From Indolivaga capnocytophagoides DSM 22835 (GTDB lineage Bacteria; Bacteroidota; Bacteroidia; Bacteroidales; Dysgonomonadaceae), in NCBI RefSeq assembly GCF_000426485.1, contig NZ_AUFL01000004.1:310001-374000 (forward strand): a DNA stretch of 64,000 bases, given 5' to 3'. Shown one piece after another: positions 45,813 to 55,479 of this stretch; the stretch's first letter is position 1, and the number at the start of each line of letters is the position of its first letter. Under the pieces are notes generated by a model. It was not told the DNA's origin. It made no database searches and saw only the letters and a list, made by a program, of their open reading frames with translations. Made by a program: the position numbers and the translations under genes.

Positions 45813-47002
45813 AAAGCCAGATTCTCTTTTATACGTACATAAGTTTCCATATCCTTATCTCCACGCCCCGAAAGGCAAAGCACAATAATATCGTCTTTTT
45901 TGAATTGTTTTTGCCCGAAAACGCCCAGAGCATGAGCCGACTCAATAGCAGGAATAATTCCTTCGATGGCAGTCAATTCAAAAGCGGCTTTTATCGCTTC
46001 ATCATCGGTTACAGCCAGAACTTCAGACCGTCCTATTTTTGCAAGATGGGCATGCATAGGTCCGATACCCGGATAATCGAGCCCGGCCGATATAGAATAA
46101 GGTTCTTCTATCTGACCATCTTCCGATTGCATTATCAACGTTTTACTTCCATGTATAATACCCAAACGTCCGAGATGTATAGTCGCAGCAGACTCACCCG
46201 AATTAATACCTTTACCGGCAGCTTCAGCTAAAACGATTTTCACATCCGGTTCATCCAGAAAATGATAAATCATACCTGCAGCATTACTTCCTCCTCCAAC
46301 ACAAGCTATCACATAATCGGGAGTCTCACGTCCCTCTTTTTCAAGAAGTTGTTTACGGGTCTCTTCGCTTATTACAGACTGTAAACGAGCTACCATATCA
46401 GGATACGGATGCGGCCCTACTGTAGATCCTATAATATAATAGGTATCAGAGGGATTACAACACCAATCTCTGATAGCTTCATTTGTGGCATCTTTCAATG
46501 TCATATTTCCACTGGTTACAGGAACAACTTTAGCTCCCAGCATTTCCATTTTCTGAACATTCAACTTTTGACGCTGAACATCTGTTGCACCCATATAAAC
46601 AATACATTCCATATCCATCAAGGCACATACGGTTGCTGTAGCTACACCATGTTGTCCGGCTCCTGTTTCGGCGATGATACGGGTTTTCCCCATACGTCTG
46701 GCCAATAATATCTGACCGATAGTATTATTTATTTTGTGTGCTCCGGTATGATTAAGATCTTCTCTCTTCAGATAGATTTTACATCCGTATTTCTCTGACA
46801 ACCTTTTGGCCAAGTACAAAGGAGAAGGACGTCCCACATAATCTTTCAACAAATCATGGTATTCTTTCTGAAAGGCTGGGTCATCTAAAACCTGTAAATA
46901 AGCATTTTTCAGATCTTCTACATTGTCATAAAGTATTTCGGGGATATAAGCTCCACCGAATTCTCCATAAAAACCATTAGAGTCAACTTTAAAATTTTCC
47001 AT
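45809..47002 (-). CDS. trpB: Tryptophan synthase beta subunit (TrpB1)
   Basis: TrpB makes tryptophan from indole and serine, partnered with TrpA. The 397-residue protein is standard length. Lys90 in LNHTGAHKINN binds PLP; RIIAETGAGQHGVATATVCA, CVGGGSNAAGMIYHF, and SAGLDYPGIGP follow. trpB heads the operon, as in other Bacteroides-type trp clusters. It is preceded by a Trp-rich leader and an attenuator, and the stop overlaps trpE. Confidence 0.96.
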   Translation of the reverse strand: MENFKVDSNGFYGEFGGAYIPEILYDNVEDLKNAYLQVLDDPAFQKEYHDLLKDYVGRPSPLYLAKRLSEKYGCKIYLKREDLNHTGAHKINNTIGQILLARRMGKTRIIAETGAGQHGVATATVCALMDMECIVYMGATDVQRQKLNVQKMEMLGAKVVPVTSGNMTLKDATNEAIRDWCCNPSDTYYIIGSTVGPHPYPDMVARLQSVISEETRKQLLEKEGRETPDYVIACVGGGSNAAGMIYHFLDEPDVKIVLAEAAGKGINSGESAATIHLGRLGIIHGSKTLIMQSEDGQIEEPYSISAGLDYPGIGPMHAHLAKIGRSEVLAVTDDEAIKAAFELTAIEGIIPAIESAHALGVFGQKQFKKDDIIVLCLSGRGDKDMETYVRIKENLAL

Positions 47003-47040
47003 TTGTATATCTTGTTTTTGTTATTTTCAAAAGTGTTATC

Positions 47041-47073
47041 AAAGAAAAAGCCCATCGTGAGTACGACGGGCTT
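47041..47073 (-). terminator. trp attenuator terminator
   Basis: On the minus strand AAGCCCGTCGT (47073-47063) pairs with ACGATGGGCTT (47058-47048), with one G.U, followed by a T-rich run. Its loop and 3' arm (47056-47062) can instead pair with TCGTGAGT at the leader stop (47117-47124), an 8-bp alternative. Confidence 0.88.
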
Positions 47074-47118
47074 GTATTTTAATTTATTTCCATTCTATAA
47101 ATACACAAGGATTCTGAC

Positions 47119-47178
47119 TCACGACTGTTTAAGTTGTAAGCGCCACCACCAGTATGTATTTGTCAATTGAAAATTCAT
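47119..47178 (-). CDS. trpL: trp operon leader peptide
   Basis: A 19-codon ORF, MNFQLTNTYWWWRLQLKQS, with three consecutive TGG Trp codons (47151-47143). It starts about 23 bases after the trp -7 box. The bases over its stop codon form the leader arm of the antiterminator. A ribosome stalled at the Trp codons would leave them free, whereas one reaching the stop would cover them and allow the terminator. Confidence 0.88.
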   Translation of the reverse strand: MNFQLTNTYWWWRLQLKQS

Positions 47179-47200
47179 TTCTACTTCATTTTGATAGATG

Positions 47201-47230
47201 CAAAGTTATAAAATTTTTAGAATGGACAAA
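47201..47230 (-). promoter_or_regulatory. trp operon promoter
   Basis: On the minus strand TTTG (47230-47227), an 18-bp spacer and TAACTTTG (47208-47201) match the Bacteroidetes promoter. The leader ORF follows closely. Confidence 0.8.
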
Positions 47231-47247
47231 TAATTATCCTGCTTTTT

Positions 47248-48267
47248 TCATTTTTTTTCGTCAGACTTTGCTATAAACTCTTCGACCTTCTTTACCATAT
47301 TCTTACTTCCGCAGTAAAATGGTGTTCTTTCGTGCAATTCAGTCGGTTTCATTTCCAATATACGGGTACGTCCGTTAGAAGCATATCCTCCCGCCTGTTC
47401 TGTTATGAAAGCCATCGGATTACATTCATAAAGCAAACGAAGCTTACCTTTGGGAGTTTTAAATGTCGAAGGATACATATAAACACCACCTCTCATAAGG
47501 TTACGGTGACAGTCCGAAACAAGACTTCCTATATAACGGGATGTGTACGGACGGTTATCTTTCTCTTCCTGACAGTATTTAATATAATCTTTTACCCCTT
47601 GAGGAAAATGTACATAATTTCCTTCATTCACCGAATATACGTTTCCATCCTCAGGACATTTCATATTAGGATGCGACAGATAAAAACTACCGATTGCCTG
47701 GTTGAGTGTAAAACCGCTTACGCCCTTACCTGTTGTATACACAATCATGGTAGATGTACCATATAGAATATAGCCGGCAGCAACTTGTTTTACTCCGGGT
47801 TGAAGAAAATCTTCCATCGTAACAGGTGTACCAACCGGAGATATGCGTCTGTACACAGAAAATATAGTACCGACCGATACATTCACATCAATATTTGAAG
47901 ATCCATCCAAAGGATCCATCAATACTACATACTTGTTGTTATGGGCTTCGTCAAGCCCTTCAATGGTGATAAAGTTGTCATTTTCTTCAGAAGCAATACC
48001 ACAAACAATTTCTCTGTTGACAAGTGTTTCCACAAATACATTATGAGCATACAAGTCTAACTTCTGCTGATCCTCGCCCTGTACATTAGTAGTCCCCACT
48101 GAACCAATAATATCTATTAAACCGGCTTTACGAATTTTATAGCTCACAACCCGTGCAGCTAATAAGATCGAGTTTAATAGTCTGGATAATTCGCCTGTAG
48201 AGTATTGAAAGTCGTCTTGCCTTTCAATAATAAATTCATCCAATGTCTTTCTTGTGTTTTTCTTCAT
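47248..48267 (-). CDS. fbp: Fructose-1,6-bisphosphatase, class I
   Basis: Fbp hydrolyses fructose 1,6-bisphosphate in gluconeogenesis. The 339-residue product has [52 protein letters not shown] with the metal-binding Asp residues, and [23 protein letters not shown]. These identify class I, not the class III enzyme common in other Bacteroides. ATG 48267 is chosen; the frame reaches a TTG at 48279 only. The downstream trp promoter starts just after its stop. Confidence 0.95.
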   Translation of the reverse strand: MKKNTRKTLDEFIIERQDDFQYSTGELSRLLNSILLAARVVSYKIRKAGLIDIIGSVGTTNVQGEDQQKLDLYAHNVFVETLVNREIVCGIASEENDNFITIEGLDEAHNNKYVVLMDPLDGSSNIDVNVSVGTIFSVYRRISPVGTPVTMEDFLQPGVKQVAAGYILYGTSTMIVYTTGKGVSGFTLNQAIGSFYLSHPNMKCPEDGNVYSVNEGNYVHFPQGVKDYIKYCQEEKDNRPYTSRYIGSLVSDCHRNLMRGGVYMYPSTFKTPKGKLRLLYECNPMAFITEQAGGYASNGRTRILEMKPTELHERTPFYCGSKNMVKKVEEFIAKSDEKK

Positions 48268-48504
48268 AACTAAACGCAATTAAATAATTTCTTTTAAATA
48301 TTCGAACATCAGCATACTTTCCTTATATCCGATCTTCTACTTTGATATTAATTATATTAACGCACTTTTTAAATGAATGTTTTGAAAGAACTATTATTTT
48401 GTCAAAAAAGAAGAAGATTATTTATTTAAGAATATCCGAATTTAAACATTATGATAAAAATAAAAAGAGGCTTACAATTCCTTGTAAGCCTCTCATTTTT
48501 TAAG
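48268..48504. other. Gap between fbp and tRNA-Met
   Basis: Apart from the terminator at 48466-48493, this AT-rich stretch shows no gene. It should contain the fbp promoter, but no clean TAnnTTTG box was identified. Confidence 0.4.
48466..48500. terminator. Terminator after tRNA-Met
   Basis: AGAGGCTTACAA (48466-48477) pairs with TTGTAAGCCTCT (48482-48493) around TTCC, with T-runs in both directions. On the minus strand it ends the tRNA transcript. Confidence 0.88.
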
Positions 48505-48578
48505 TAGCGGGACCGGGACTTGAACCCGGGACCTCATGATTATGAATCATGCGCTCTAACCAGCTGAGCTATCCCGCC
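48505..48578 (-). tRNA. tRNA-Met (CAT anticodon)
   Basis: A complete cloverleaf of 74 bases: acceptor GGCGGGA with TCCCGCT, D-loop AGCTCAGCTGGTTAGAGC, anticodon stem CATGA/TCATG around the loop TTCATAA, and T-arm GGTTCAAGT. The anticodon is CAU. I read it as elongator Met; tRNA-Ile with modified CAU cannot be excluded. CCA is not encoded. Confidence 0.92.
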
Positions 48579-48941
48579 ATTACCTGATTAGCGGATGCAA
48601 AAGTAGAAGATATTTTTTTATTTCACAAGTCTATTTTCAAAAAAGATTTAATAAAACAAGTAACTTTAATGAAAGACTCTGAGAGTGAGACTATAAATCA
48701 AATAGATTTTTTCTTTTATTTTTCAGAATATCTTTCATTCTGAATTTATACACGCATTTCGGTAAAAAAATGATAAAAAAGATTATATTTGCAGGCTTAA
48801 AGTAAGTTATATGTAGCTATTTAGCTAGGCTTCACTTATAAAATCGGATTGATAATTGCATGAAGAATATATTAAGCCTGAATCTATATCTTATTGAATA
48901 TTAAATATTAAAACAAAAATAGTAACAAAAGTAAGTGTAAA
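48579..48941 (+). promoter_or_regulatory. secDF upstream region
   Basis: TATATTTG (48784-48791) is a perfect -7 box about 150 bases before secDF, leaving a long AT-rich leader without an evident gene or strong hairpin. No consensus -33 box is seen. Confidence 0.5.
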
Positions 48942-51839
48942 ATGCAAAACAAAGGATTTGTAATCACATTTTCCGTTTTGTTGACTTTGGTCTGCTGTTT
49001 TTATCTCTCATTCTCATTTGTGACGAGATATTATGAAAAACAAGCTGCCGAATTCGCAAACGGGGATCTCAATGCGGAGAGTCATTATCTGGACTCTATT
49101 TCTACAGAAAAAGTATGGTTAGGATACACCCTTAAACAAGCCCGGGAAAAAGAAATTGGACTAGGACTTGACCTTAAAGGAGGTATGAACGTTATCCTCG
49201 AAGTTGATGCTGCAGCTGTGCTCAGATCATTGGCTAATGAAGAAGACGCTCAATTCAATCAAGCGCTAAAATTAGCAGTTGATGAAAACCGTAAGGGAAG
49301 TAACAAAGACTTCATTACTTTATTTGTTGAGAAATATGAAGGTATTAATAAGTCTGGTAAATTAGCTGCTGTATTTGGTGCTAAGTTGAAAGACCAAATT
49401 AATCCGACCGATGACAACGCTGCCGTAAAAAAAGTTTTAGTAACAGAACTTCAAAGCGTTGCTGATAACTCATTCAATGTTTTACGTACACGTATCGACC
49501 GTTTTGGGGTAGTTGCTCCTAACATTCAAAAATTAGATCGTGCAGAACGTATTCTAATCGAGTTACCGGGAATAAAAGAACCTGAACGTGTAAAAAAACT
49601 TTTACAAGGTAATGCTAACCTTGAGTTTTGGAAAACATACAATCTCCAGGAAATCCAAGGCTACTTGAGTTCTATCAATTCAAGAAGTGTTGATATTCTT
49701 GCAGCTCAAAAAACAGGAAATAAAGTAGCAGCGGACTCTGTCGCTACAGATTCAACCGCATCTGCACAAGAAGAAAAAGCTATAGCTAATGCTATTTCAG
49801 AAAAAGCATTCAGCAAACCTCTTTTCGATTATTTTGACGGAAATTGGGGCGGAGGTGCTACAGTTGCAATTGCAGATAAAAAAGATACTGCAGCAATTAA
49901 TGCTATTCTATACGCAGCAAGGGATTTATATCCCACCGATTTGAAATTCTCTTGGGGATTCAAAGCAATCGACGATAAAGAAACTAAATTCCAATTATAC
50001 TCTTTGAGAGGAGACGGTACGAAAAGAGGTCCTGCACTGGATGGCGATGCAGTAGTTTCGGCTAAAGCAGATCAGGTACAAGGTCAAGGATGGGGCGTAA
50101 GCATGCAAATGAATACCACCGGAGCAAAACGTTGGGCATCCGTAACAGGAGCTGAACGTGGAAAATCAATCGCTATTGTTCTTGATGGATATGTATATTC
50201 AGCTCCAATGGTTAATGACCGTATAGAAGGAGGTAACTCTTCTATCACAGGAAACTTCTCAATAGATGAAGCAAAAGACTTGGAAAACGTGCTGAAATCC
50301 GGAAAAATGCGTGCAGGAGTACGTATTGTACAAGAAGATATCGTAGGTCCTTCGTTAGGGGACGAGTCAATCCAAGCAGGTGTTATATCTTTCGTAGTAG
50401 CTATCATTGTGTTGATGGCTTATATGTGCTTAGTTTATGGTTTGATTCCAGGACTTATAGCCAATGCTGCTCTATTACTCAACTTATTCTTCACGATGGG
50501 AGTACTGGCGTCATTCCATGCTGTACTCACGTTGCCCGGTATTGCAGGTCTTGTATTGGCTTTGGCAATGGCTGTGGATGCGAACGTTCTTATATATGAA
50601 AGAACAAAAGAAGAATTACGTTCAGGAAAGAATGTCAAAACGGCTGTTCAGGATGGCTACAAACATGCATTTACCGCAATTTTTGACTCCAACTTAACAT
50701 CCATCATTACTGGTCTTATCCTTTATAATTTTGGAACAGGAGCTATCCGTGGATTTGCGATTACAGAAATTATCGGTATTGCGGCTTCATTCTTTACTGC
50801 GATCTTCATGACACGTATGATTTACACATATGCGTTCTCGAAAGGAAAGCTTTTGAATTTGACATTCTCTACTAAGCCGGTTCGTAATTTCTTAATGGAT
50901 ACTAAGATCAACTTCCTTAATATGCACCGCAAAGCTTATTTAATCTCAGCTATTGTTGTTTTATTAGGTGTTGTTTCGATATTTACATTAGGGTTAAACA
51001 AAGGTATCGACTTCTCGGGAGGACGTAACTATATCGTTCGTTTCGATAAACCGGTAAGTACAGAAGATATCACAGATGCACTTAAGCCTCAATTCGATGG
51101 AGCTATGGTAAGTACAATCACTATCGGATCAAGCAACCAGGTAAGAATATCTACCAACTACAAAATCGAAGATGCTAATACCAGTGTAGAAACTGAGATC
51201 AAGGATAAAATGGCTACAGCTCTAAGCAGCTATATAGCTCCGGGTAAAACTATTGACGACTACATTCAAAGTTCGCAGAAGGTAGGTCCAAGTGTTGCCG
51301 ATGATATGAAAACAGCAGCCGTTATAGCCGTTGTTATCGCAATCATCTGTATGGGTCTATATATATTGTTGCGTTTCCGAGATGTAGCTTTCTCTGTAGG
51401 AACTATAATCGCTGTGGCACACGATGCTGCCATCATTATATTTGCATATTCGTTCTTCCACAAATTCATGCCATTCTCATTAGAGATCGACCAACACTTT
51501 ATAGCAGCTATCCTTACTGTTGTAGGGTTCTCTATTCACGATAAGGTCGTTATCTTTGACCGTGTGCGTGAAAGACGTAATATGTATCCGCTAAGAGATA
51601 TAGGTATCAACATCAATGATTCATTGAACACTACCCTAACCCGTACAATCAGTACTACAGTAAGTACAATATTAGTACTTTTATGTATCTTTACACTAGG
51701 AGGTGATTCAATCAGAAGCTTTGCTTTTGCGATGTTGCTTGGTATCATTTTAGCAGTATATTCATCGGTATTCATTGCAACTCCAATTGCTTATGAAATC
51801 CTTGATAAAAAAGCGAAAAAAGTAAAAGGCGAAAATTAA
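48942..51839 (+). CDS. secDF: SecDF fusion, protein translocase subunit
   Basis: A 965-residue fusion of SecD and SecF that uses proton motive force to help complete protein export across the inner membrane. The SecD half has LGLDLKGGMNVILEVD (about residues 72-87), RIDRFGVVAPNIQ and the large periplasmic domain, then six membrane helices with AMAVDANVLIYERTKEEL. The SecF half begins near GLNKGIDFSGGRNYIVRFD and ends with TVVGFSIHDKVVIFDRVRE. Fusion is normal for Bacteroidetes. It is monocistronic and ends in a terminator. Confidence 0.96.
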   Translation: MQNKGFVITFSVLLTLVCCFYLSFSFVTRYYEKQAAEFANGDLNAESHYLDSISTEKVWLGYTLKQAREKEIGLGLDLKGGMNVILEVDAAAVLRSLANEEDAQFNQALKLAVDENRKGSNKDFITLFVEKYEGINKSGKLAAVFGAKLKDQINPTDDNAAVKKVLVTELQSVADNSFNVLRTRIDRFGVVAPNIQKLDRAERILIELPGIKEPERVKKLLQGNANLEFWKTYNLQEIQGYLSSINSRSVDILAAQKTGNKVAADSVATDSTASAQEEKAIANAISEKAFSKPLFDYFDGNWGGGATVAIADKKDTAAINAILYAARDLYPTDLKFSWGFKAIDDKETKFQLYSLRGDGTKRGPALDGDAVVSAKADQVQGQGWGVSMQMNTTGAKRWASVTGAERGKSIAIVLDGYVYSAPMVNDRIEGGNSSITGNFSIDEAKDLENVLKSGKMRAGVRIVQEDIVGPSLGDESIQAGVISFVVAIIVLMAYMCLVYGLIPGLIANAALLLNLFFTMGVLASFHAVLTLPGIAGLVLALAMAVDANVLIYERTKEELRSGKNVKTAVQDGYKHAFTAIFDSNLTSIITGLILYNFGTGAIRGFAITEIIGIAASFFTAIFMTRMIYTYAFSKGKLLNLTFSTKPVRNFLMDTKINFLNMHRKAYLISAIVVLLGVVSIFTLGLNKGIDFSGGRNYIVRFDKPVSTEDITDALKPQFDGAMVSTITIGSSNQVRISTNYKIEDANTSVETEIKDKMATALSSYIAPGKTIDDYIQSSQKVGPSVADDMKTAAVIAVVIAIICMGLYILLRFRDVAFSVGTIIAVAHDAAIIIFAYSFFHKFMPFSLEIDQHFIAAILTVVGFSIHDKVVIFDRVRERRNMYPLRDIGININDSLNTTLTRTISTTVSTILVLLCIFTLGGDSIRSFAFAMLLGIILAVYSSVFIATPIAYEILDKKAKKVKGEN

Positions 51840-51860
51840 TATTTTCATCCAATATAATAT

Positions 51861-51893
51861 AAAGGCTGCCAAAATAGGCAGCCTTTTGTTTTT
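51861..51893 (+). terminator. secDF terminator
   Basis: AAAGGCTGCC (51861-51870) pairs with GGCAGCCTTT (51877-51886), followed by a T-run. Confidence 0.88.
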
Positions 51894-51924
51894 AATATGA
51901 GTGCTTGTCTTTCTTTTATTTTCG

Positions 51925-51955
51925 TATATTTGTTGCGTTTTAGGTCTGAGACCTG
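51925..51955 (-). repeat. Promoter-type palindrome copy before malY
   Basis: TATATTTG (51925-51932), ten bases, then a perfect GGTCTGAGACC (51943-51953). The -7 box and palindrome read toward the downstream gene, the inverted orientation of the long element. Confidence 0.7.
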
Positions 51956-52037
51956 CTAATTATTTTATTGCATTGACCGGCTAAAGTTGGCTACCAATTG
52001 CAATAGGTCATTAAACTTCTCATTTTACTTAACTTAT

Positions 52038-53210
52038 ATGTCCAAATATAATTTTGATACTATCATAGATCGTAAAGGCACAAATGCCTTAAAGACAGAT
52101 GTCTTGAAAGAAAGATATGGCAGTGAAGACTTGATCCCGTTGTGGGTTGCAGATATGGATTTCTTATCACCGCCCGCCATTTCGGAAGCTATAATAGAAC
52201 GAGCCCAGCATTGTTTGTTTGGGTATACCTGCCCTGCCCAATCATATTATGATTCGATTCTCAATTGGATCAAGAAGTCTCATCAATGGGAAATCAAGCA
52301 AGAATGGATCAGTTTTATTCCGGGAATAGTAAAAGGCATAGCTTTTGTTGTTGATTGCTTTTCTGATAAGAGCGATAAAGTTATCATACAACCACCGGTT
52401 TATCATCCGTTCCGTATAATTCCGACATTACATCATCGAACAATTGTAAACAATCCTTTAGTATTATCGGCAGGTCAATATGAAATGAATTTAGAAAACC
52501 TGAATTCTGTTATTGACGACAGTTGTAAGATTTTAATACTTTGTAATCCTCATAATCCGGGAGGCCGTGTATGGAATAAACAAGAACTAATTGATCTGGC
52601 GGAGCTCTGTTACGACCGTAATATATTGGTAATATCCGACGAAATCCATTCGGATCTGATACATCAGGATAATAAACATACTCCGTTTGCCTCTGTATCG
52701 GAAAAAGCAGCTCAAAACAGTATCACTTTTATGGCTCCCAGCAAGACATTCAATATTGCCGGTATTGTCAGTTCATTTGCTATTGTTCCGAATGATGAAA
52801 TCAGAAGTCAATTTTATAATTATCTGAAGAGCAGTGAACTTGACGAAGGTCATATATTTGCCTATACTGCAACAGAAGCAGCATATACTAAATGTGATGA
52901 CTGGTTGAATGAAGCAATAGAGTATATTTGGCAGAATATACAATTTGTCAATGACTATCTGAAAAAGAATATACCTCAGATAAAGGTTATGATACCGCAA
53001 GCATCTTACCTAGTCTGGCTTGATTGCCGGGAGTTGAATTTACCTCAGAATAAGTTAGTTTCATTATTTGTAAAAGATGCTAAGTTGGCACTTAACGATG
53101 GGGCTATGTTTGGTAAAGAAGGAAATGGGTTTATGCGGATGAACGTAGGATCACCACGAAGTGTCTTAGCTCAGGCTCTGGACAATCTGAAGGACGCATT
53201 ATTGAAATAA
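52038..53210 (+). CDS. MalY/PatB-type PLP-dependent C-S lyase
   Basis: A 390-residue class I/II aminotransferase-fold enzyme. YNFDTIIDRKGTNALKTD, LWVADMDFLSPPAISEAI, LCNPHNPGGRVWNKQEL, VISDEIHSDLI and APSKTFNIAGI with the PLP Lys mark the MalY/PatB group of cystathionine beta-lyases. I chose ATG 52038 because MSKYNFDTIID is the conserved N-terminus; the frame extends 17 codons upstream only to a TTG. The promoter is a -7 box coupled to a palindrome copy about 85-110 bases upstream. Confidence 0.9.
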   Translation: MSKYNFDTIIDRKGTNALKTDVLKERYGSEDLIPLWVADMDFLSPPAISEAIIERAQHCLFGYTCPAQSYYDSILNWIKKSHQWEIKQEWISFIPGIVKGIAFVVDCFSDKSDKVIIQPPVYHPFRIIPTLHHRTIVNNPLVLSAGQYEMNLENLNSVIDDSCKILILCNPHNPGGRVWNKQELIDLAELCYDRNILVISDEIHSDLIHQDNKHTPFASVSEKAAQNSITFMAPSKTFNIAGIVSSFAIVPNDEIRSQFYNYLKSSELDEGHIFAYTATEAAYTKCDDWLNEAIEYIWQNIQFVNDYLKKNIPQIKVMIPQASYLVWLDCRELNLPQNKLVSLFVKDAKLALNDGAMFGKEGNGFMRMNVGSPRSVLAQALDNLKDALLK

Positions 53211-53313
53211 GAATTAATGCAACAAAAAGGCATGATTCTTGTTATATTATAAAAAAACAGCTTTAGGTCAACTGAAGCGATTATCAACTTTAATCATAAA
53301 TAAAATAAACAAA

Positions 53314-53895
53314 ATGAAGATTTCACCTAATAAATTTGTTTCGGTATCATACGACCTGAATGTAGGCGAAGGTGGCGAAAAAGAATTAATGGAAAAAGCA
53401 ACTGCTGAAAATCCTCTGGAATTTATTTTCGGAACTAACTCTATGTTAGAAGCTTTCGAAAAAAATCTGGAAGATTTATCAGAAGGAGACACCTTTGATT
53501 TCGTATTAACACCGGAGCAAGCATACGGTGAATACGATGACGAGCATGTAGTAGATTTGCCTCGCAATATATTCGAGGTTGAAGGAAAACTGGATGAAAA
53601 TGTAGTATTTGAAGGCAATACAGTTCCTATGATGGATGCTAACGGAAACAGATTGAATGGTTCTGTTATATCTGTTGGTGACGATGTTATCAAAATGGAT
53701 TTCAACCATCCTCTAGCCGGAGAAACATTACATTTTACAGGTAACATTTTATCAGTAAGAGAAGCTTCTGCTGAAGAAATCGCAGCGTTATTTGCACCTC
53801 AAGGTGGCGGATGTGGTTCAGGATGCGGTTGTGGCAGTCATGAAGAAGAATCTGAATCTTGCGGATGTGGTTCCGGAGGATGCGGATGTCACTAA
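53314..53895 (+). CDS. slyD: FKBP-type peptidyl-prolyl isomerase, SlyD
   Basis: A 193-residue SlyD homologue: FKBP domain (KFVSVSYDLN...), the inserted IF chaperone domain (about 70-120, with AYGEYDDEHVV and PRNIFEV), then FNHPLAGETLHFTGNIL. The C-terminal tail is Cys-rich (about ten Cys with Gly in a CGSGC, CGCG and CGC pattern, plus His), as in metal-binding SlyD used for nickel insertion. ATG 53314 is the first reasonable start; upstream codons begin at a TTG. A strong terminator follows. Confidence 0.92.
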   Translation: MKISPNKFVSVSYDLNVGEGGEKELMEKATAENPLEFIFGTNSMLEAFEKNLEDLSEGDTFDFVLTPEQAYGEYDDEHVVDLPRNIFEVEGKLDENVVFEGNTVPMMDANGNRLNGSVISVGDDVIKMDFNHPLAGETLHFTGNILSVREASAEEIAALFAPQGGGCGSGCGCGSHEEESESCGCGSGGCGCH

Positions 53896-53916
53896 GCCGA
53901 TTGCAATATAAATAAC

Positions 53917-53949
53917 AAAAAAAGCAGATCCACAGATCTGCTTTTTTTG
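53917..53949 (+). terminator. slyD terminator
   Basis: AAAAAGCAGATC pairs with GATCTGCTTTTT around CACA, followed by T residues. It may also stop converging transcription. Confidence 0.88.
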
Positions 53950-53986
53950 TATTATCAGTACTTATATGAAACCAAGATCTAAAACC

Positions 53987-55465
53987 TTAGAATTTGTATG
54001 TGAGCATTAATTTACCTTCTCCCGTTTTAGAATACACACTGTCAAAATATTTGTAGTGTGTAGAACGTCTGTAAAAACTACCAATTCCTGTCAGATACCA
54101 CTGATCTCGAAGTTTTAAATCGACACGAAGGCTCGATGTATTAAATGTTGCATTAGATTTATCGCCCTGAGCATTTAACTCGTTATAATCAACAGTAGCT
54201 AAATCCGTACCTTCAGGATAACCTTTCCACGTATAAAGACGATATCCTTCATACAGCCACGAAACACCGATCTTATCCTTATAAGAGATGTTTATACCTG
54301 TTTTCCATCCAAATCCACTGGCCAGATTGTAGTTTCTTTCTGAAACTTTATAATGATCACTCAGCGTTGCTCCTAAAAGAATACCATTAATGTGGGCATA
54401 AGAATTAAAATCCCAATCGGCAAATCGTTTACTCTTATGAATAAGTCCAACACCAAAAGCTGCAGGTGTTGCCATTTTATACGGAATTTCATTCGAGACA
54501 CTCGAAATTGTATCCGAATCATAATAGTCGAAATGTTGATATATACCGATATTAAAATAATCCTTACTATTGTCAATCAGTTCAGCAGCCCACAATCGGC
54601 CTATTATATTAATCTGACCCAATAGAGGTTGAGAAGCTTGTACATTGAGACTGGCACGCATTGTAAAATAATCGAAAGGCTTACTGTTTTCTCCATCATA
54701 TCGATCTCCATATTCAGCACTAAACAACGTACCGAATCCTACCCCTTTATCCAATATTTCATCCTGAATTTCCAATACTCGTACTCCGGCAGAGATTTCG
54801 ACACTAATCTCCGGTATACCAAACTGCCGTCCCGAAGATGGCCTTACTTTCCATGCATCTCCATTAATTAAACGAGTTAAGCCTCTAGTAGGAGCAACAA
54901 GAAAAGCTAGTACCTCACGCCTAACCCTCTCTCCTCCCCTTTTTCTGTCATCCAGAATCATATCCGATCCTCTATAAAATACTTCTCCGATAGCCATTCC
55001 TCCTATCGGAGTTGCTATTATATCATTAATGGAAGGATGCTCATTCTCCATAAACAATTCCCACATAGCACTTCCTCCCAAAGCAAATGCTCCGGATTCC
55101 CAATAATTATATCCTCTGGATCGAGCCGAGTTATAATATAGATTACCATGATAAGGATGCAAAAACATATTTGTTCCCAACTGATCATTGTCCCAATAAA
55201 AACCATTTTCAAGATTCTTTTTTATCGAGTTAAACCCAATATAAGCAAAATCAGCTTTTTGTACATATCTATCAAAAGCCCAAACACCAAGATTTAGCCC
55301 TATCACCTGCCCGGCGGCTGCCCATCCGTTCTTTTTTGAAGAATAATACTGTAAATCCAAAGAATCAACAGCATGTGGAGTTGTAGTTTTGTGTCTCATC
55401 AGAAACTGAGCTGATATATTCTGATGTATTAGTATCACTGAAAAAATTAAAATATATTTTCTCAT
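53987..55465 (-). CDS. DUF3943-type outer-membrane protein
   Basis: A 492-residue exported protein with signal MRKYILIFSVILIHQNISAQ. Residues about 60-210 resemble the Bacteroidetes DUF3943 domain, with DNDQLGTNMFLHPYHGNLYYNSARSRGYNYWESGAFALGGSAMWELFMENEHPSINDIIATPIGGMAIGEVFYR. The rest looks like an outer-membrane beta-barrel ending in YKF. Function is unknown. Upstream lies a compound pair of palindrome copies shared with terC. Confidence 0.8.
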   Translation of the reverse strand: MRKYILIFSVILIHQNISAQFLMRHKTTTPHAVDSLDLQYYSSKKNGWAAAGQVIGLNLGVWAFDRYVQKADFAYIGFNSIKKNLENGFYWDNDQLGTNMFLHPYHGNLYYNSARSRGYNYWESGAFALGGSAMWELFMENEHPSINDIIATPIGGMAIGEVFYRGSDMILDDRKRGGERVRREVLAFLVAPTRGLTRLINGDAWKVRPSSGRQFGIPEISVEISAGVRVLEIQDEILDKGVGFGTLFSAEYGDRYDGENSKPFDYFTMRASLNVQASQPLLGQINIIGRLWAAELIDNSKDYFNIGIYQHFDYYDSDTISSVSNEIPYKMATPAAFGVGLIHKSKRFADWDFNSYAHINGILLGATLSDHYKVSERNYNLASGFGWKTGINISYKDKIGVSWLYEGYRLYTWKGYPEGTDLATVDYNELNAQGDKSNATFNTSSLRVDLKLRDQWYLTGIGSFYRRSTHYKYFDSVYSKTGEGKLMLTYKF

Positions 55466-55479
55466 TCAATTTTTATTAA

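Noticed and set aside
53268-53747. 159-codon minus-strand ORF opposite slyD
   Set aside because: It is antisense to a clearly coding, conserved gene; composition is that of a shadow frame.
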